From positions 1 to 64,000 of the forward strand of contig NZ_NEUF01000080.1 of NCBI RefSeq assembly GCF_002910915.1: 64,000 nucleotides of DNA, read 5' to 3'. This DNA comes from Streptomyces sp. SM10 (GTDB taxonomy: Bacteria; Actinomycetota; Actinomycetes; Streptomycetales; Streptomycetaceae). A model generated the notes under the pieces. That model had not been told where the DNA came from. It did no database searches and saw only the letters and a list, made by a program, of their open reading frames with translations. Shown here piece after piece: positions 9,233-18,555 of this stretch. The position numbers and the translations under genes were made by a program. Positions within the stretch are counted from its first letter, which is position 1. Each line of letters begins with the position of its first letter.

Positions 9233-9466
9233 CTGTGACTCTGGAGAGGGGCCGGAGAGCCAAGAGGTTGCGCGGGGGAGCGAGTGAGGACTGGTTCTTA
9301 TGTGCCTTCACGCTAACGAGGCCGGGCGACGCGGAACCGAAGGATGCGAGAAGTTCACCCGGACGGGAGAGTTTCGGAACGCTTGATGGACGAATGGGCG
9401 GGGGAAATGCCCGACTTTCTCGTCTTCTTTGAACTGTTCTCCGTCGATGCAGGAGGTTTCTGACCG

Positions 9467-11059
9467 ATGTCGTCCTCACGTGCACCCCTGGTGGCCGGCG
9501 CGGCCGTCGCGGTGGCCGCAGCCGTCACGCTCACCGTCGTCGTCTGGCCCGAGGGCTCCGGCCCGGGGGCCGGGAGCGGCGCGTCGGCCTCCGGCACCTC
9601 CGCCTCGCCGTCACCGACCCGGAGCTATCCGCTCTCCACGACGCCGCGGACCATACCCGCGGTGCGCGACCACACCGCCGCACGCGGGCCCGGCTGGAAG
9701 CCGGCCGAGGGCAGCACGGTCGTCGCGGCCGATCCCGAGCTCGCCGACGAGGCGAAGCTGCTCGCCAAGGAGCTGAAGATCGGCTACCGGGGCGAGAAGG
9801 CCCCCCGCTCCGGCGACGTCGAGCTGGCGCTCGCCGACTCCGGCAAGGGCGGCCCGGAGTCGTACACGCTGAAGACCGAGGGCAACCGGGTCACGATCAG
9901 CGGTGCCGGCGAGGCGGGCGTCTTCTACGGGACCCGCACCCTCAAGCAGTCGCTGAGCGCCGACGACACCATGCCCGAGGGCGTCGTGCGCGACACCCCG
10001 GACCGGCCGCAGCGGGGGTTCAACCTCGACATCGCGCGCAAGCACTACAGCGCGGAGTGGATCGAGGCCAGGATCCGCGAGATGGCCGACCTCAAGCTCA
10101 ACCAGCTCGGCCTCCACTTCTCCGACGACCAGGCCTTCCGGATCGAGTCCGACACCCACCCCGAGGTGGTCTCCGAGGACCACCTCACCAAGGCCGAGGT
10201 CCGCCGCATCGTGAAGCTCGCCCAGAGCCTCCACATCACGGTCGTCGGTGAGATCGACTCGCCCGGACACCTCGGGGCCGTGCTGCGCGCCCACCCCGAC
10301 CTCCAGTTGCGCGACACGCAGGGTGTCGCGCGGCAGGGTGCCATCGACATCTCGAAGGCGGAGTCGGCGGAGATCGTCGACGATCTGCTCGGCGAGTACG
10401 CGGGGCTCTTCCCCGGCGACTGGTTCCACGTCGGCGCCGACGAGTACCAGGCGCTCACCGTGAGCGATCCGGCGGCCTCGTATCCGCAGCTGGCCGCTGC
10501 GGCGCGGAAGAAGTACGGCGACGACGCCACGGTCCAGGACCTGGCCGAGGGCTGGCTGAACGACCGCGCGGCGGTCGTCCGCAAGGCCGAGAAGATCCCC
10601 AAGGCGTGGAACGACGGGTTCTTCAGCGGGGGGACGGTCACCGCGCACAAGGACATCGAGGTCGAGTACTGGACGGGCAAGGAGATCGGCGCCCGGCCGC
10701 CCCAGGAGTACCTGGCCGAGGGCCGCAAGGTGATCAACCTCAACGACGAGTACCTCTACTACGTGCTCGGCGAGCCCAACGACTTCACGTACCCGACGGG
10801 TGAGCGCATCTACGAGCAGTGGACGCCGCTGGTCCTGCGCGGCACCGAGCCGGTGGCCGAGCGCTACTCGAAGCAGATCCTGGGCGGCCGGTTCGCGGTC
10901 TGGGGCGACTTCCCGAACGCGCAGACCCAGGCGCAGGTGGCCGCCGGCATCCGGATGCCGCTCAACGCGGTCTCCCAGAAGCTGTGGGACCCGGGCAAGC
11001 CCGAGCTGAGCTGGGCCGAATTCAAGACACTGGCCGACGAGGTCGACTCGTCGGCCTGA
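9467..11059 (+). CDS. Secreted beta-N-acetylhexosaminidase, GH20
   Basis: This 530-residue exo-enzyme removes terminal GlcNAc/GalNAc, likely from chitin or peptidoglycan fragments. An N-terminal hydrophobic helix (residues 8-26) without a lipobox acts as signal or anchor, followed by a Ser/Gly/Pro linker. A GH20b-like alpha/beta domain spans about 60-175. The barrel has RGFNLDIARKHY, KLNQLGLHFSDDQAF, EIDSPGHLGAVLRAHP and the catalytic HVGADEYQ, where Asp-Glu stabilise the oxazoline intermediate and act as acid/base. A strong AGGAGG lies about 11 nt before the ATG. The C-terminal KLWDPGKPELSWAEF is typical of streptomycete members. Confidence 0.93.
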   Translation: MSSSRAPLVAGAAVAVAAAVTLTVVVWPEGSGPGAGSGASASGTSASPSPTRSYPLSTTPRTIPAVRDHTAARGPGWKPAEGSTVVAADPELADEAKLLAKELKIGYRGEKAPRSGDVELALADSGKGGPESYTLKTEGNRVTISGAGEAGVFYGTRTLKQSLSADDTMPEGVVRDTPDRPQRGFNLDIARKHYSAEWIEARIREMADLKLNQLGLHFSDDQAFRIESDTHPEVVSEDHLTKAEVRRIVKLAQSLHITVVGEIDSPGHLGAVLRAHPDLQLRDTQGVARQGAIDISKAESAEIVDDLLGEYAGLFPGDWFHVGADEYQALTVSDPAASYPQLAAAARKKYGDDATVQDLAEGWLNDRAAVVRKAEKIPKAWNDGFFSGGTVTAHKDIEVEYWTGKEIGARPPQEYLAEGRKVINLNDEYLYYVLGEPNDFTYPTGERIYEQWTPLVLRGTEPVAERYSKQILGGRFAVWGDFPNAQTQAQVAAGIRMPLNAVSQKLWDPGKPELSWAEFKTLADEVDSSA

Positions 11060-11207
11060 CCGGCGGCTCCGTGGCCGGCCGCGCCGTGCAAGGCCGCCCT
11101 CCGCCGGCGCGCACGGACTCCGCGCCGGTCTGAGTTGACCCGATTTCGCGCTTCCCCGTGGTCCCGGGTGGGAAGAATGGCAGCCCGGACCGCAGGGGGA
11201 GCACGAC

Positions 11208-11726
11208 GTGGGTTTCTGGGGCTGCTACCTGGTGGGCCGCAGTGGTGAGCCGCTCATCGGCCACCCCGCGCTGCGGGACGCGCGCGAGCGGCTGACGCTG
11301 CGGGAGTACCGGGCGGACGGCTGGCAGGTCTGGTCCCACCCCACGGAGCCCTCGCTCGGCAGCATGACCGCGCTCGCCGACGCCGCACGGGCCCCGGTCC
11401 TCCTCGGCTTCGTCATGGACGGCGCCTGCGTGGCCGTCGAGGCGGCGGCGCCGCACAGCGGTTCCTGGTACGCCTGCCTCGGCAGGGCGCCCATGGCGGC
11501 GCACATGGTCCGGGACGGCATGACGCTGGAGGACTTCTTCCTGCCGCCCGAGGACGCGGCGGCCCGGGCCGTGGCGTGGGCGGCCGAAACCGGCCGGGGC
11601 GTCCTCGAAGGACCCCTGCTCGAACTGCTGCGCACCGAGTGGCCGGAGCGGTCCGCGGAGGAGCTTTTCTTCGCTTTCCTGGACTGTCTGGGCATCGAGA
11701 GCCTGTCCGGCCGAGTCCCGATGTGA
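11208..11726 (+). CDS. Conserved hypothetical protein (172 aa)
   Basis: I do not recognise this 172-residue protein. It begins with GTG about 8 nt after GGGGGAGC. It is soluble, with no signal or membrane segment, and rich in Trp and acidic residues. GFWGCYLVGRSGEPL and the C-terminal helical EWPERSAEELFFAFLDCLGIE stand out and look like an actinobacterial family of unknown role. It is followed on the same strand by another unassigned gene after 104 bp. Confidence 0.7.
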   Translation: MGFWGCYLVGRSGEPLIGHPALRDARERLTLREYRADGWQVWSHPTEPSLGSMTALADAARAPVLLGFVMDGACVAVEAAAPHSGSWYACLGRAPMAAHMVRDGMTLEDFFLPPEDAAARAVAWAAETGRGVLEGPLLELLRTEWPERSAEELFFAFLDCLGIESLSGRVPM

Positions 11727-11830
11727 TCTTCGGTGTCGGAAGAGTGACGCTTTTCAGCCATCTGACGCTGTACGCGGTAACGGGAGGGTGATGTCTCCCG
11801 GGAACCGATGGACGGATGGGGGAGGCGTCG

Positions 11831-12409
11831 ATGAGTCTGCTGGAGCTGGTCGCCCGTGCCGACGGGCGAGGTCTGGTGGCGAGCGGGCTCGCCTGCCTGG
11901 ACCGCTGCCTCCCGATGCCGGGGGACGGCGACGATCCGGAGCCGCTGCGCCTGCTCTGGACGAGCTGCGAGAGCGGCGCGGAATGGGCCGCCCGGCTCGA
12001 CGGCGCGCACGCCGCGCTGGAGGACACCGCCAAGGCCGACGCCACCGGGGCCCGCGTACGGGCGCTGCTCGGCGCGGCGCCCCGGGACCTCGACGCCGGG
12101 CCACTGCGCGTGTGGGCGGACGCCTGTTCGCTGCTCGCCCTGGACGTCCACGGGGAGTTCGACTTCCCGGCGGGCGGCAGGGACACGTCCGAGCGCTGCC
12201 GCGCCGGCGACTTCGCCGGTGCGGGCCCGCTCGTCACGGGTGAGCTCCGCCGCCAGTCCCGGATACTGGAGGCGCTCGACGGGGCCGACGGGGCGCCGGG
12301 CGGCGGATCGGGCCTGCGCCGGGCCCTCGAACTGTCGACCGAGGGGCGGCGGGTGCTGCGCGCGGTGGTGTCCCGCCGCGCGCGCGGCCGGTCCGTGACG
12401 TCCCCCTGA
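11831..12409 (+). CDS. Conserved hypothetical protein (192 aa)
   Basis: The product is 192 residues with no signal or membrane segment. It is all-alpha in appearance, opening with MSLLELVARADGRGLVASGL and containing several conserved-looking Cys and Trp (CLDRCLP, LLWTSCESGAEW, VWADACSLLAL). ATG at 11831 is preferred over one 15 bp upstream because GGGGGAGG stands 6 nt before it. The function is unknown. GC3 is consistently high and codon use matches its neighbours. Confidence 0.68.
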   Translation: MSLLELVARADGRGLVASGLACLDRCLPMPGDGDDPEPLRLLWTSCESGAEWAARLDGAHAALEDTAKADATGARVRALLGAAPRDLDAGPLRVWADACSLLALDVHGEFDFPAGGRDTSERCRAGDFAGAGPLVTGELRRQSRILEALDGADGAPGGGSGLRRALELSTEGRRVLRAVVSRRARGRSVTSP

Positions 12410-12681
12410 CGCGACGTCGTGGGAGGGAGGGGACGACGACCAGGGCCGCCACCCCCCACAGGAGAGGCCCCGGCCGTCTTCCACGGGTCCGCAGAGCGAC
12501 CCCGTACTCATCTCAGCGCCATGGGCGCGTCTTCTGTCACACCGCACGGGGTCAGGAGACAGTTGCGGGTTGTACAAGTCATGGACGGGGCACCGTCCGA
12601 CCACGTAGCGTGCTGAGTCACGCAGGGTGGCGCAGTAGTGGTGACCAGCTACGATTCAGATCAGCAGGGCGGGTTGAGGGA

Positions 12682-13365
12682 GTGCTGGGGGACGACGCGG
12701 AGCTGACCGCCGCGGTGCTCGCGGCACAGGACGGGGACGAGGACGCCTTCCGGACTGTGTACCGCGCTGTGCACCCGCGGCTGCTGGGCTACATACGGAC
12801 GCTGGTCGGTGAACCGGACGCGGAGGACGTGGCGTCCGAGTCCTGGCTGCAGATAGCGCGTGACCTGGACCGTTTCAGCGGGGACGCCGACCGGTTCCGG
12901 GGCTGGGCGGCCCGGATAGCGCGCAACCGCTCGCTGGATCATCTGCGGATGAGAGGCAGGCGCCCGGCGATCGGAGGCGACGAAAGCGAACTGGCGGGTG
13001 AGCCCGCCGAGTCCGACACGGCCGGTGAGGCGCTGGAGTCGCTGGCGACCGGGCGCACCATGTCGCTCATCGCGCAGCTGCCCCAGGACCAGGCCGAGGC
13101 GGTCGTGCTCCGGGTGGTGATCGGGCTGGACGCCAAGAGCGCCGCCCGCACGCTGGGCAAGCGCCCCGGTGCCGTGCGCACCGCCGCCCACCGCGGACTG
13201 AAGCGGCTGGCGGAGCTGGTCGGCGCCGACCCCGGCACGGACGACGACATTCCGGCGGCGGGTCCGGAGCTCGGCGCCGTGCCCGCGCAGCGGCCGGGCC
13301 GCCAGGGTGCGGCGGCGCCCGCCGGTGTGACGCATTCGCGTCCGTGGACGCAGAAGGACATGTGA
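12682..13365 (+). CDS. ECF-type RNA polymerase sigma factor
   Basis: Region 2 is clear (AFRTVYRAVHPRLLGYIRTLVG, then EDVASESWLQIARDLDRFSG, RFRGWAARIARNRSLDHLRM), and region 4 contains LPQDQAEAVVLRVVIGLDAKSAARTLGKRPGAVRTAAHRGLKRL. The C-terminal 40 residues are a Pro/Gly/Gln-rich tail. The frame stays open upstream to a GTG at 12610, but GTG at 12682 is preferred because the domain starts right after it. The ribosome-binding sequence (GAGGGA) is unusually close. The stop overlaps the ATG of the next gene (TGATG), which is a putative anti-sigma factor. Confidence 0.9.
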   Translation: MLGDDAELTAAVLAAQDGDEDAFRTVYRAVHPRLLGYIRTLVGEPDAEDVASESWLQIARDLDRFSGDADRFRGWAARIARNRSLDHLRMRGRRPAIGGDESELAGEPAESDTAGEALESLATGRTMSLIAQLPQDQAEAVVLRVVIGLDAKSAARTLGKRPGAVRTAAHRGLKRLAELVGADPGTDDDIPAAGPELGAVPAQRPGRQGAAAPAGVTHSRPWTQKDM

Positions 13366-14441
13366 TGGCCGACGAGCAGCACGAGTGGCTTGACGCGGAC
13401 GCGGCGGAGAAGTTGTTCCGCGGCGAGTCCGTCGAGCCCCTCGGCGATCACGCGGCGAGCGAGGCACGGCGCATCGAGGCCGCGCTGCTCGCGCTGCGGA
13501 CCACGCGCCCTCCCGAAGGTGAACTTCCGGGTGAGGCGGCCGTACTGGCTGCCTTCCGCGAGGCGTCCCGGGGCGGGAAACGGGCGGACGCGGCGGCTCC
13601 CACCGGACGCGCGGGACAGCAGGACGCCCGTCACACGGTACGGATCGGCGCGGCGCCCACGGCCCCGGTCCGGCGTCCGCGCTGGACCCGTCCGGTGCGC
13701 TACGGGCTCGCCGTCTCCCTCGCCGGATGCGCGCTGGGCGGGGTGGCCGTCGCCGGGGGAACGGGCATGCTTCCCGCCCCGTTCGGGGGCCACGGCACCC
13801 CGGTACCGGCCACGTCCGTCTCGGCGGCGGCGTCTCCCGAGGAGCTCGGCGAGGAGGAGCCCGACACCGGTGAGTCCTCGCCCCTGCCCTCCGTCACCCC
13901 CGGTGCGCCCAGCACTCCTGCGGCCCCGGACGTGCCCGACGGCGCGGACGGCGGGGCGCAGGAGAGCGGCGGACGGACCGGGGAGGAAGGCGCCGGCACG
14001 GACCGCGAGGACGCGGACCGGGACAGCGGCGACACCGCTCAGGACGGCACGGACGGCCGTGAGGGGCCCAAGCGGCCCCCGGGCGAGGTGTACAGGAAGT
14101 CGGTCAAGGCCTGCCGTGCCTACCGCGAGGACTCGCTGAGCCGCGAGGGCGAGCGCAAGCTCCTCGAACTGGCCGACGGAGAGGCGAACCTGGACCGCTT
14201 CTGCGACCGCCTGCTGGGCGTCGGCGTCCGCGGGAGCGACGGTGACGACCGGGGCGGCGGCAAGGACGACGGCGGGACGGACGGCGTGGACGGCGACGGG
14301 AGCGGCGAGGGCTCCCTTCCCTCCGTCACCTTCCGCACCCCTTCGGCGACGAGCACGCAGGACGGTGCGCCGGGCGCGGACCCGCAGCCGTCGGCCGGAC
14401 CCGGGGCGGGCATGCCCGCGCTCTCCCCGGCAACGCGCTGA
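13365..14441 (+). CDS. Putative single-pass anti-sigma factor partner
   Basis: This 358-residue protein is translationally coupled to the ECF sigma gene by a 1-bp stop/start overlap, the usual arrangement for an anti-sigma factor. It has a charged cytoplasmic part (residues 1-110), one transmembrane helix (YGLAVSLAGCALGGVAVAGG, about 121-140), and a long extracytoplasmic Pro/Gly/Asp-rich region. Within that region a compact segment YRKSVKACRAYREDSLS to FCDRLLG holds two cysteines. No HxxxCxxC zinc motif is visible, so it is not a ZAS-type anti-sigma. The anti-sigma role is inferred from position and topology. Confidence 0.75.
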   Translation: MADEQHEWLDADAAEKLFRGESVEPLGDHAASEARRIEAALLALRTTRPPEGELPGEAAVLAAFREASRGGKRADAAAPTGRAGQQDARHTVRIGAAPTAPVRRPRWTRPVRYGLAVSLAGCALGGVAVAGGTGMLPAPFGGHGTPVPATSVSAAASPEELGEEEPDTGESSPLPSVTPGAPSTPAAPDVPDGADGGAQESGGRTGEEGAGTDREDADRDSGDTAQDGTDGREGPKRPPGEVYRKSVKACRAYREDSLSREGERKLLELADGEANLDRFCDRLLGVGVRGSDGDDRGGGKDDGGTDGVDGDGSGEGSLPSVTFRTPSATSTQDGAPGADPQPSAGPGAGMPALSPATR

Positions 14442-14618
14442 CCTGCGCGAACGCGCCGGCTGTAACACTCTTCGGCGGTACGGCGCAGTAGTGAGTGCCG
14501 ACTGGTCATCGGCCGCGCGACGAGCCGGGGTTCCCCCCGTACCTTCGGCTCAGCGCACCCGGCGCGGGCGGGACACGTTCCCCCGGTCCCGTCCGCGCCC
14601 CTGGTCCGTTCGAGGGCG

Positions 14619-15500
14619 CTACCGGTGGACGACCACCTTGTCGCCGTTGCGCACCTGGGCGAAGAGCGACGCGATCTTCCCCTCGTCCCGGACGTTCACG
14701 CAGCCGTGCGAGGCGCCGTCGTAGCCGCGCGCCGCGAAGTCCGACGAGTAGTGCACCGCCTGGCCGCCGCTGAAGAACATGGCGTACGGCATGGGGGAGT
14801 CGTAGAGCGTCGACACGTGGTGGCGGGACTTCCAGTACACCGAGAACTCACCGTCCCGGGTCGGCGTGTACTGCGCCCCGAACCGCACGTCCATCGACGA
14901 GACGACCTTGCCGTCGATCATCCAGGCCAGCGTGCGGCTGCTCTTGCTGATGCACAGGACGCGGCCCTTCAGGCAGCGGGCGTCGGGCTTCGCCACCACC
15001 GGTGAGGGGGCCGGCGGGTCGAGTTCCTTCGCCGTCGGCTTCCGGGTCATCGCGAGCAGCCGCTCCCAGGTGACCGTGTCGGTCCTGCCCGTCGGGGGCA
15101 GGACCCGCTTGCCCTGGAAGGACCGCACGGAGGCGGCCGTGACGGTGCCGTAGTAGCCGGTCGGGCTGCGGTCGAAGTGTCCGATCTGGCGCAGCCGGGC
15201 CTGGAGCTCCCGTACGCGCCCGCTCCGGTCGCCGACGGACATCAGGGTGCTGGGCTCCGGGGACGGCCGGGCGTCCGGGGTCCGTGAAGGGGCGGCCGAA
15301 GGTGACGCCGGGCCACCGCCCGGTTCGGCGTCACCCGTGGGGCGGGCGCCCGGCTCCGTCGTGGTGGCGGTGGGCTCCGCGGCGCCCACCTTCTCGATCC
15401 TGCAGCCCGCCGTCAGTGCGGCCAGCACGAGCACACCGGCGGCCGCGGCGGCCGCCGTGCGCACCCGGTGCGCGTGGTTCTTCCGCCGTACGCGTCCCAT
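14619..15500 (-). CDS. Lipoprotein L,D-transpeptidase with peptidoglycan-binding domain
   Basis: This 293-residue enzyme cross-links peptidoglycan or attaches proteins through L,D-transpeptidation. The signal sequence ends in a lipobox LTAGC (cysteine near residue 33), so it is lipid-anchored outside the membrane. A PG_binding_1 repeat (VRELQARLRQIG, TVTAASVRSFQGKRVLPPTG) spans about 95-155. The YkuD domain carries the catalytic signature HYSSDFAARGYDGASHGCVNVRD with the nucleophile cysteine. A GTCTCATGAGAC palindrome at 15564-15575 lies upstream in the divergent region. A second, shorter L,D-transpeptidase lies at 49.7 kb. Confidence 0.93.
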   Translation of the reverse strand: MGRVRRKNHAHRVRTAAAAAAGVLVLAALTAGCRIEKVGAAEPTATTTEPGARPTGDAEPGGGPASPSAAPSRTPDARPSPEPSTLMSVGDRSGRVRELQARLRQIGHFDRSPTGYYGTVTAASVRSFQGKRVLPPTGRTDTVTWERLLAMTRKPTAKELDPPAPSPVVAKPDARCLKGRVLCISKSSRTLAWMIDGKVVSSMDVRFGAQYTPTRDGEFSVYWKSRHHVSTLYDSPMPYAMFFSGGQAVHYSSDFAARGYDGASHGCVNVRDEGKIASLFAQVRNGDKVVVHR

Positions 15501-15753
15501 CCTCTGCCCCCTGGCTCGCCTGTCCCGGCGCCGGTCGCGTGTGGCCCGTCGCCCGGCACGGATGTCTCATGAGACGGATTCCCGTCCTGCCCGGTTGCCG
15601 AATCCTGCGCATGATGGGGGACGTGCGTCCGGGTCCGGGAGCAGGCCGCTGTGAGCAAGGTCCCAGAGGGGGCTCCCGCAGGTCGTGGCGCCGCAGCCGG
15701 AGTCCGTCGCGAGATTTGTCACCGATAAGCAGCTTGAGCGGGAGGCACAGCAC

Positions 15754-17334
15754 ATGACGCGTGAGTCGGAGTCGGGACTGCCCATCGAGCCGGTGTACGG
15801 GCCGGAGGCCCTCGACGGCTGGCGGGCGGAGGAGAAGCTGGGCGACCCGGGCGCCTACCCCTTCACGCGTGGCGTCCACCCCTCGATGTACACGGGCCGG
15901 CCGTGGACGATGCGGCAGTACGCGGGATTCGGCACCGCCACCGAGTCCAACGCCCGCTACAAGCAGCTGATCGCCAACGGCACGGCCGGACTGTCCGTCG
16001 CCTTCGACCTGCCGACCCAGATGGGCCACGACTCGGACGCCCCCATCGCCTCCGGCGAGGTCGGCAAGGTCGGCGTCGCCATCGACTCGATCGACGACAT
16101 GCGCGTCCTCTTCGCCGGCATCCCGCTGGGCGAGGTCTCGACCTCGATGACCATCAACGCCCCTGCCGCGCTCCTCCTCCTTCTCTACCAACTGGTCGCC
16201 GAGGAGCAGGGCGTGCCCGCCGACCGGCTGACGGGCACCATCCAGAACGACGTGCTCAAGGAGTACATCGCCCGGGGCACGTACATCTTCCCGCCGAAGC
16301 CCTCACTGCGGCTGATCGCCGACATCTTCGAGTACTGCCGGGCCGAGATCCCGAAGTGGAACACCATCTCGATCTCCGGCTACCACATGGCGGAGGCGGG
16401 GGCCTCGCCCGCGCAGGAGATCGCCTTCACCCTCGCGGACGGCATCGAGTACGTCCGTACCGCGGTGGCCGCCGGCATGGACGTGGACGACTTCGCACCG
16501 CGGCTCTCCTTCTTCTTCGTCGCCCGCACGACCATCCTGGAGGAGGTCGCCAAGTTCCGTGCCGCGCGCCGGATCTGGGCACGGGTCATGCGGGAGGAGT
16601 TCGGTGCGAAGAACCCCAAGTCGCTGATGCTGCGTTTCCACACCCAGACCGCGGGTGTCCAGCTCACCGCGCAGCAGCCCGAGGTCAACCTGGTCCGGGT
16701 CGCCGTGCAGGGGCTGGGGGCGGTCCTCGGCGGCACGCAGTCGCTGCACACCAACTCCTTCGACGAGGCCATCGCCCTGCCGACGGACAAGTCGGCCCGT
16801 CTCGCGCTGCGTACCCAGCAGGTCCTGGCGTACGAGACGGACGTGACGGCGACGGTGGACCCGTTCGCCGGGAGTTACGTCGTCGAGAGGATGACGGACG
16901 ACGTCGAGGCCGCCGCTCTGGAGCTCATGCTCAAGGTCGAGGACATGGGGGGCGCGGTCGAGGCGATCGAACGCGGCTTCCAGAAGGGCGAGATCGAGCG
17001 CAGCGCGTACCGCATCGCGCAGGAGACGGACAGCGGGGAACGCGTCGTCGTCGGCGTCAACCGCTTCCGTCTCGACGAGGAGGAGCCGTACGAGCCGCTC
17101 CGCGTCGACCCGGAGATCGAGGCCCAGCAGGCGGCGCGCCTGGCGAAGCTGCGCGCGGAGCGCGACCAGGGTGCCGTGGACGCGGCGCTCGTCGGGCTGA
17201 TGGAGGCGGCGCAGGGCACGGCCAACGTGCTCCACCCGATGAAGGAAGCGCTCAGGGCGCGGGCCACGGTGGGTGAGGTCTGCGACGCACTGCGGGAGGT
17301 CTGGGGCGCGTACGTCCCGACCGACGCGTTCTGA
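15754..17334 (+). CDS. Methylmalonyl-CoA mutase family large subunit without B12 domain
   Basis: The 526-residue product is the substrate-binding barrel of an acyl-CoA mutase (methylmalonyl-, isobutyryl- or related). [69 protein letters not shown] and [13 protein letters not shown] are all characteristic. The protein ends at [11 protein letters not shown]. The C-terminal cobalamin-binding DxHxxG domain is absent, as in IcmA, so a separate small subunit must be supplied from elsewhere; none is in the window. ATG at 15754 is chosen because GGGAGG stands 8 nt before it. Substrate specificity is not assigned. Confidence 0.9.
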   Translation: MTRESESGLPIEPVYGPEALDGWRAEEKLGDPGAYPFTRGVHPSMYTGRPWTMRQYAGFGTATESNARYKQLIANGTAGLSVAFDLPTQMGHDSDAPIASGEVGKVGVAIDSIDDMRVLFAGIPLGEVSTSMTINAPAALLLLLYQLVAEEQGVPADRLTGTIQNDVLKEYIARGTYIFPPKPSLRLIADIFEYCRAEIPKWNTISISGYHMAEAGASPAQEIAFTLADGIEYVRTAVAAGMDVDDFAPRLSFFFVARTTILEEVAKFRAARRIWARVMREEFGAKNPKSLMLRFHTQTAGVQLTAQQPEVNLVRVAVQGLGAVLGGTQSLHTNSFDEAIALPTDKSARLALRTQQVLAYETDVTATVDPFAGSYVVERMTDDVEAAALELMLKVEDMGGAVEAIERGFQKGEIERSAYRIAQETDSGERVVVGVNRFRLDEEEPYEPLRVDPEIEAQQAARLAKLRAERDQGAVDAALVGLMEAAQGTANVLHPMKEALRARATVGEVCDALREVWGAYVPTDAF

Positions 17335-17372
17335 CCTGCGGTTCCTGGATCTCCGCCAGGTGAACCGCCCGT

Positions 17373-17404
17373 ACGGAGTGTCGTACCCGCGTGCGACACT
17401 CCGT
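17373..17404. promoter_or_regulatory. 11-bp inverted repeat, terminator or operator
   Basis: Arms ACGGAGTGTCG and CGACACTCCGT are exact complements with a 10-nt spacer. The structure lies between the mutase stop and the LysE-family ATG, ending 2 bp before that ATG. It could terminate the mutase message or act as an operator over the LysE start. The sequence alone does not decide. Confidence 0.5.
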
Positions 17405-17406
17405 TC

Positions 17407-18066
17407 ATGCTGGGTGTCACCGATCTTCCGACCTATCTCGCCGGCCTGGTGCTGATCATTCTCCTTCCGGGCCCGAATTCGCTGTACGTGCTCTCCGTCG
17501 CCGCCAGACGCGGGGTGCGCACCGGGTATGTGGCCGCGGCCGGCGTCTGGACCGGTGACACGGTCCTGATGACGCTGTCCGCGCTGGGCGCCGCCTCCCT
17601 GCTGCAGACGACGCCGCTGCTGTTCGCGGTCGTCAAGTACGCGGGCGCGGGTTATCTGACCTGGATGGCGATCGGGATGATGCGGACGGCCCTGTCGATG
17701 TGGCGCGAGCGGCACCAGCACATGGCCGGGCTGACGGTGGAGGAAGGGGCGCCCGCGACGGAGGCGGAGCGTCCCTACCGGCGGGCGCTCGTGGTCAGTC
17801 TCTTCAACCCCAAGCTGATCCTGTTCCTCATCTCCTTCTTCGTGCAGTTCGTCGACCCGGGCTACGCCTACCCGGCACTGTCCTTCCTGCTGCTGGGCAC
17901 CCTGCTCCAGATCGGCAGCTTCCTCTACCTCTCGGCGCTCATATTCGGCGGCACCCGCCTGGCCGCCGCCTTCCGTCGCCGCAAGCGGCTGTCGGCGGGG
18001 GCGACGTCGGCGGCGGGTGTGCTGTTCCTCGGGTTCGCGGCGAAGCTGTCGTTCAGCAGCGTGTGA
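17407..18066 (+). CDS. LysE family translocator
   Basis: This 219-residue membrane protein of the LysE/RhtB amino-acid exporter family has about six hydrophobic segments. The N-terminal signature LAGLVLIILLPGPNSLYVLSVAARRGVRTGY is diagnostic, and FNPKLILFLISFFVQFV is the conserved middle segment. It probably exports an amino acid or similar small metabolite; the substrate is unknown. There is no Shine-Dalgarno sequence before the ATG, and an inverted repeat abuts the start. It is convergent with the MarR gene. Confidence 0.9.
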   Translation: MLGVTDLPTYLAGLVLIILLPGPNSLYVLSVAARRGVRTGYVAAAGVWTGDTVLMTLSALGAASLLQTTPLLFAVVKYAGAGYLTWMAIGMMRTALSMWRERHQHMAGLTVEEGAPATEAERPYRRALVVSLFNPKLILFLISFFVQFVDPGYAYPALSFLLLGTLLQIGSFLYLSALIFGGTRLAAAFRRRKRLSAGATSAAGVLFLGFAAKLSFSSV

Positions 18067-18078
18067 GCCGGACGGTGG

Positions 18079-18537
18079 TCAGTGGTGCCACGCGGTGCCG
18101 CCCACGTTGTGGATCATCCGCTGGAGGACCTTGAGGGCGGCGACGTACTCCTCGTCCGGGATCCCGGCGTGGATCTCGGAGAGCGCCCTGCCGACCCGCT
18201 CGGCGGCCTCGGTGCGCAACACGTGCCCCTCGGCGGTGAGCCGGAGGCGGGTGGTGGCGTCCTCGGTGACCAGACCCCGGGTGATGAGGGAGTCGATCTC
18301 GGGCTCCATCGAGCCACCGGTGGTCAGGTAGCCGCTGAGCATCGCGGCCACCTCGGCGCGCGGACGGCCCCGTTCGTCCGCTTCGACGAGCTGGTTGAGA
18401 ACCCACCAGGGCGGCTGGGTCAGACCGTGTTCGGCCAGTCCGGCCCTGATGTGGGTCACGACCGCGTCCGAGGCGGCGCGGCTCCAGTAACCGATCGGCT
18501 GGCGTGCGAGTCCTGCGTCGTCGTGTGAGTAGTCCAT
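18079..18537 (-). CDS. MarR family transcriptional regulator
   Basis: The 152-residue product has a winged-helix MarR fold: PIGYWSRAASDAVVTHIRAGLAEHGLTQPPWWVLNQLVE, an HTH around RAEVAAMLSGYLTTGGSMEPEIDSLITRGLV, and the wing DATTRLRLTAEGHVL. It lies 18 bp behind the flavin monooxygenase on the same strand and is probably co-transcribed with it, so a second regulator besides the divergent TetR may control this locus. The ligand is unknown. Confidence 0.88.
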   Translation of the reverse strand: MDYSHDDAGLARQPIGYWSRAASDAVVTHIRAGLAEHGLTQPPWWVLNQLVEADERGRPRAEVAAMLSGYLTTGGSMEPEIDSLITRGLVTEDATTRLRLTAEGHVLRTEAAERVGRALSEIHAGIPDEEYVAALKVLQRMIHNVGGTAWHH

Positions 18538-18555
18538 GTCCTGGACCGTAGGACC

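Noticed and set aside
15501..15753. Cobalamin riboswitch or c-di-AMP riboswitch before the mutase or L,D-transpeptidase gene
   Set aside because: I looked for a B12-box-like or ydaO-type conserved core and saw none; only a short GTCTCATGAGAC palindrome is present.
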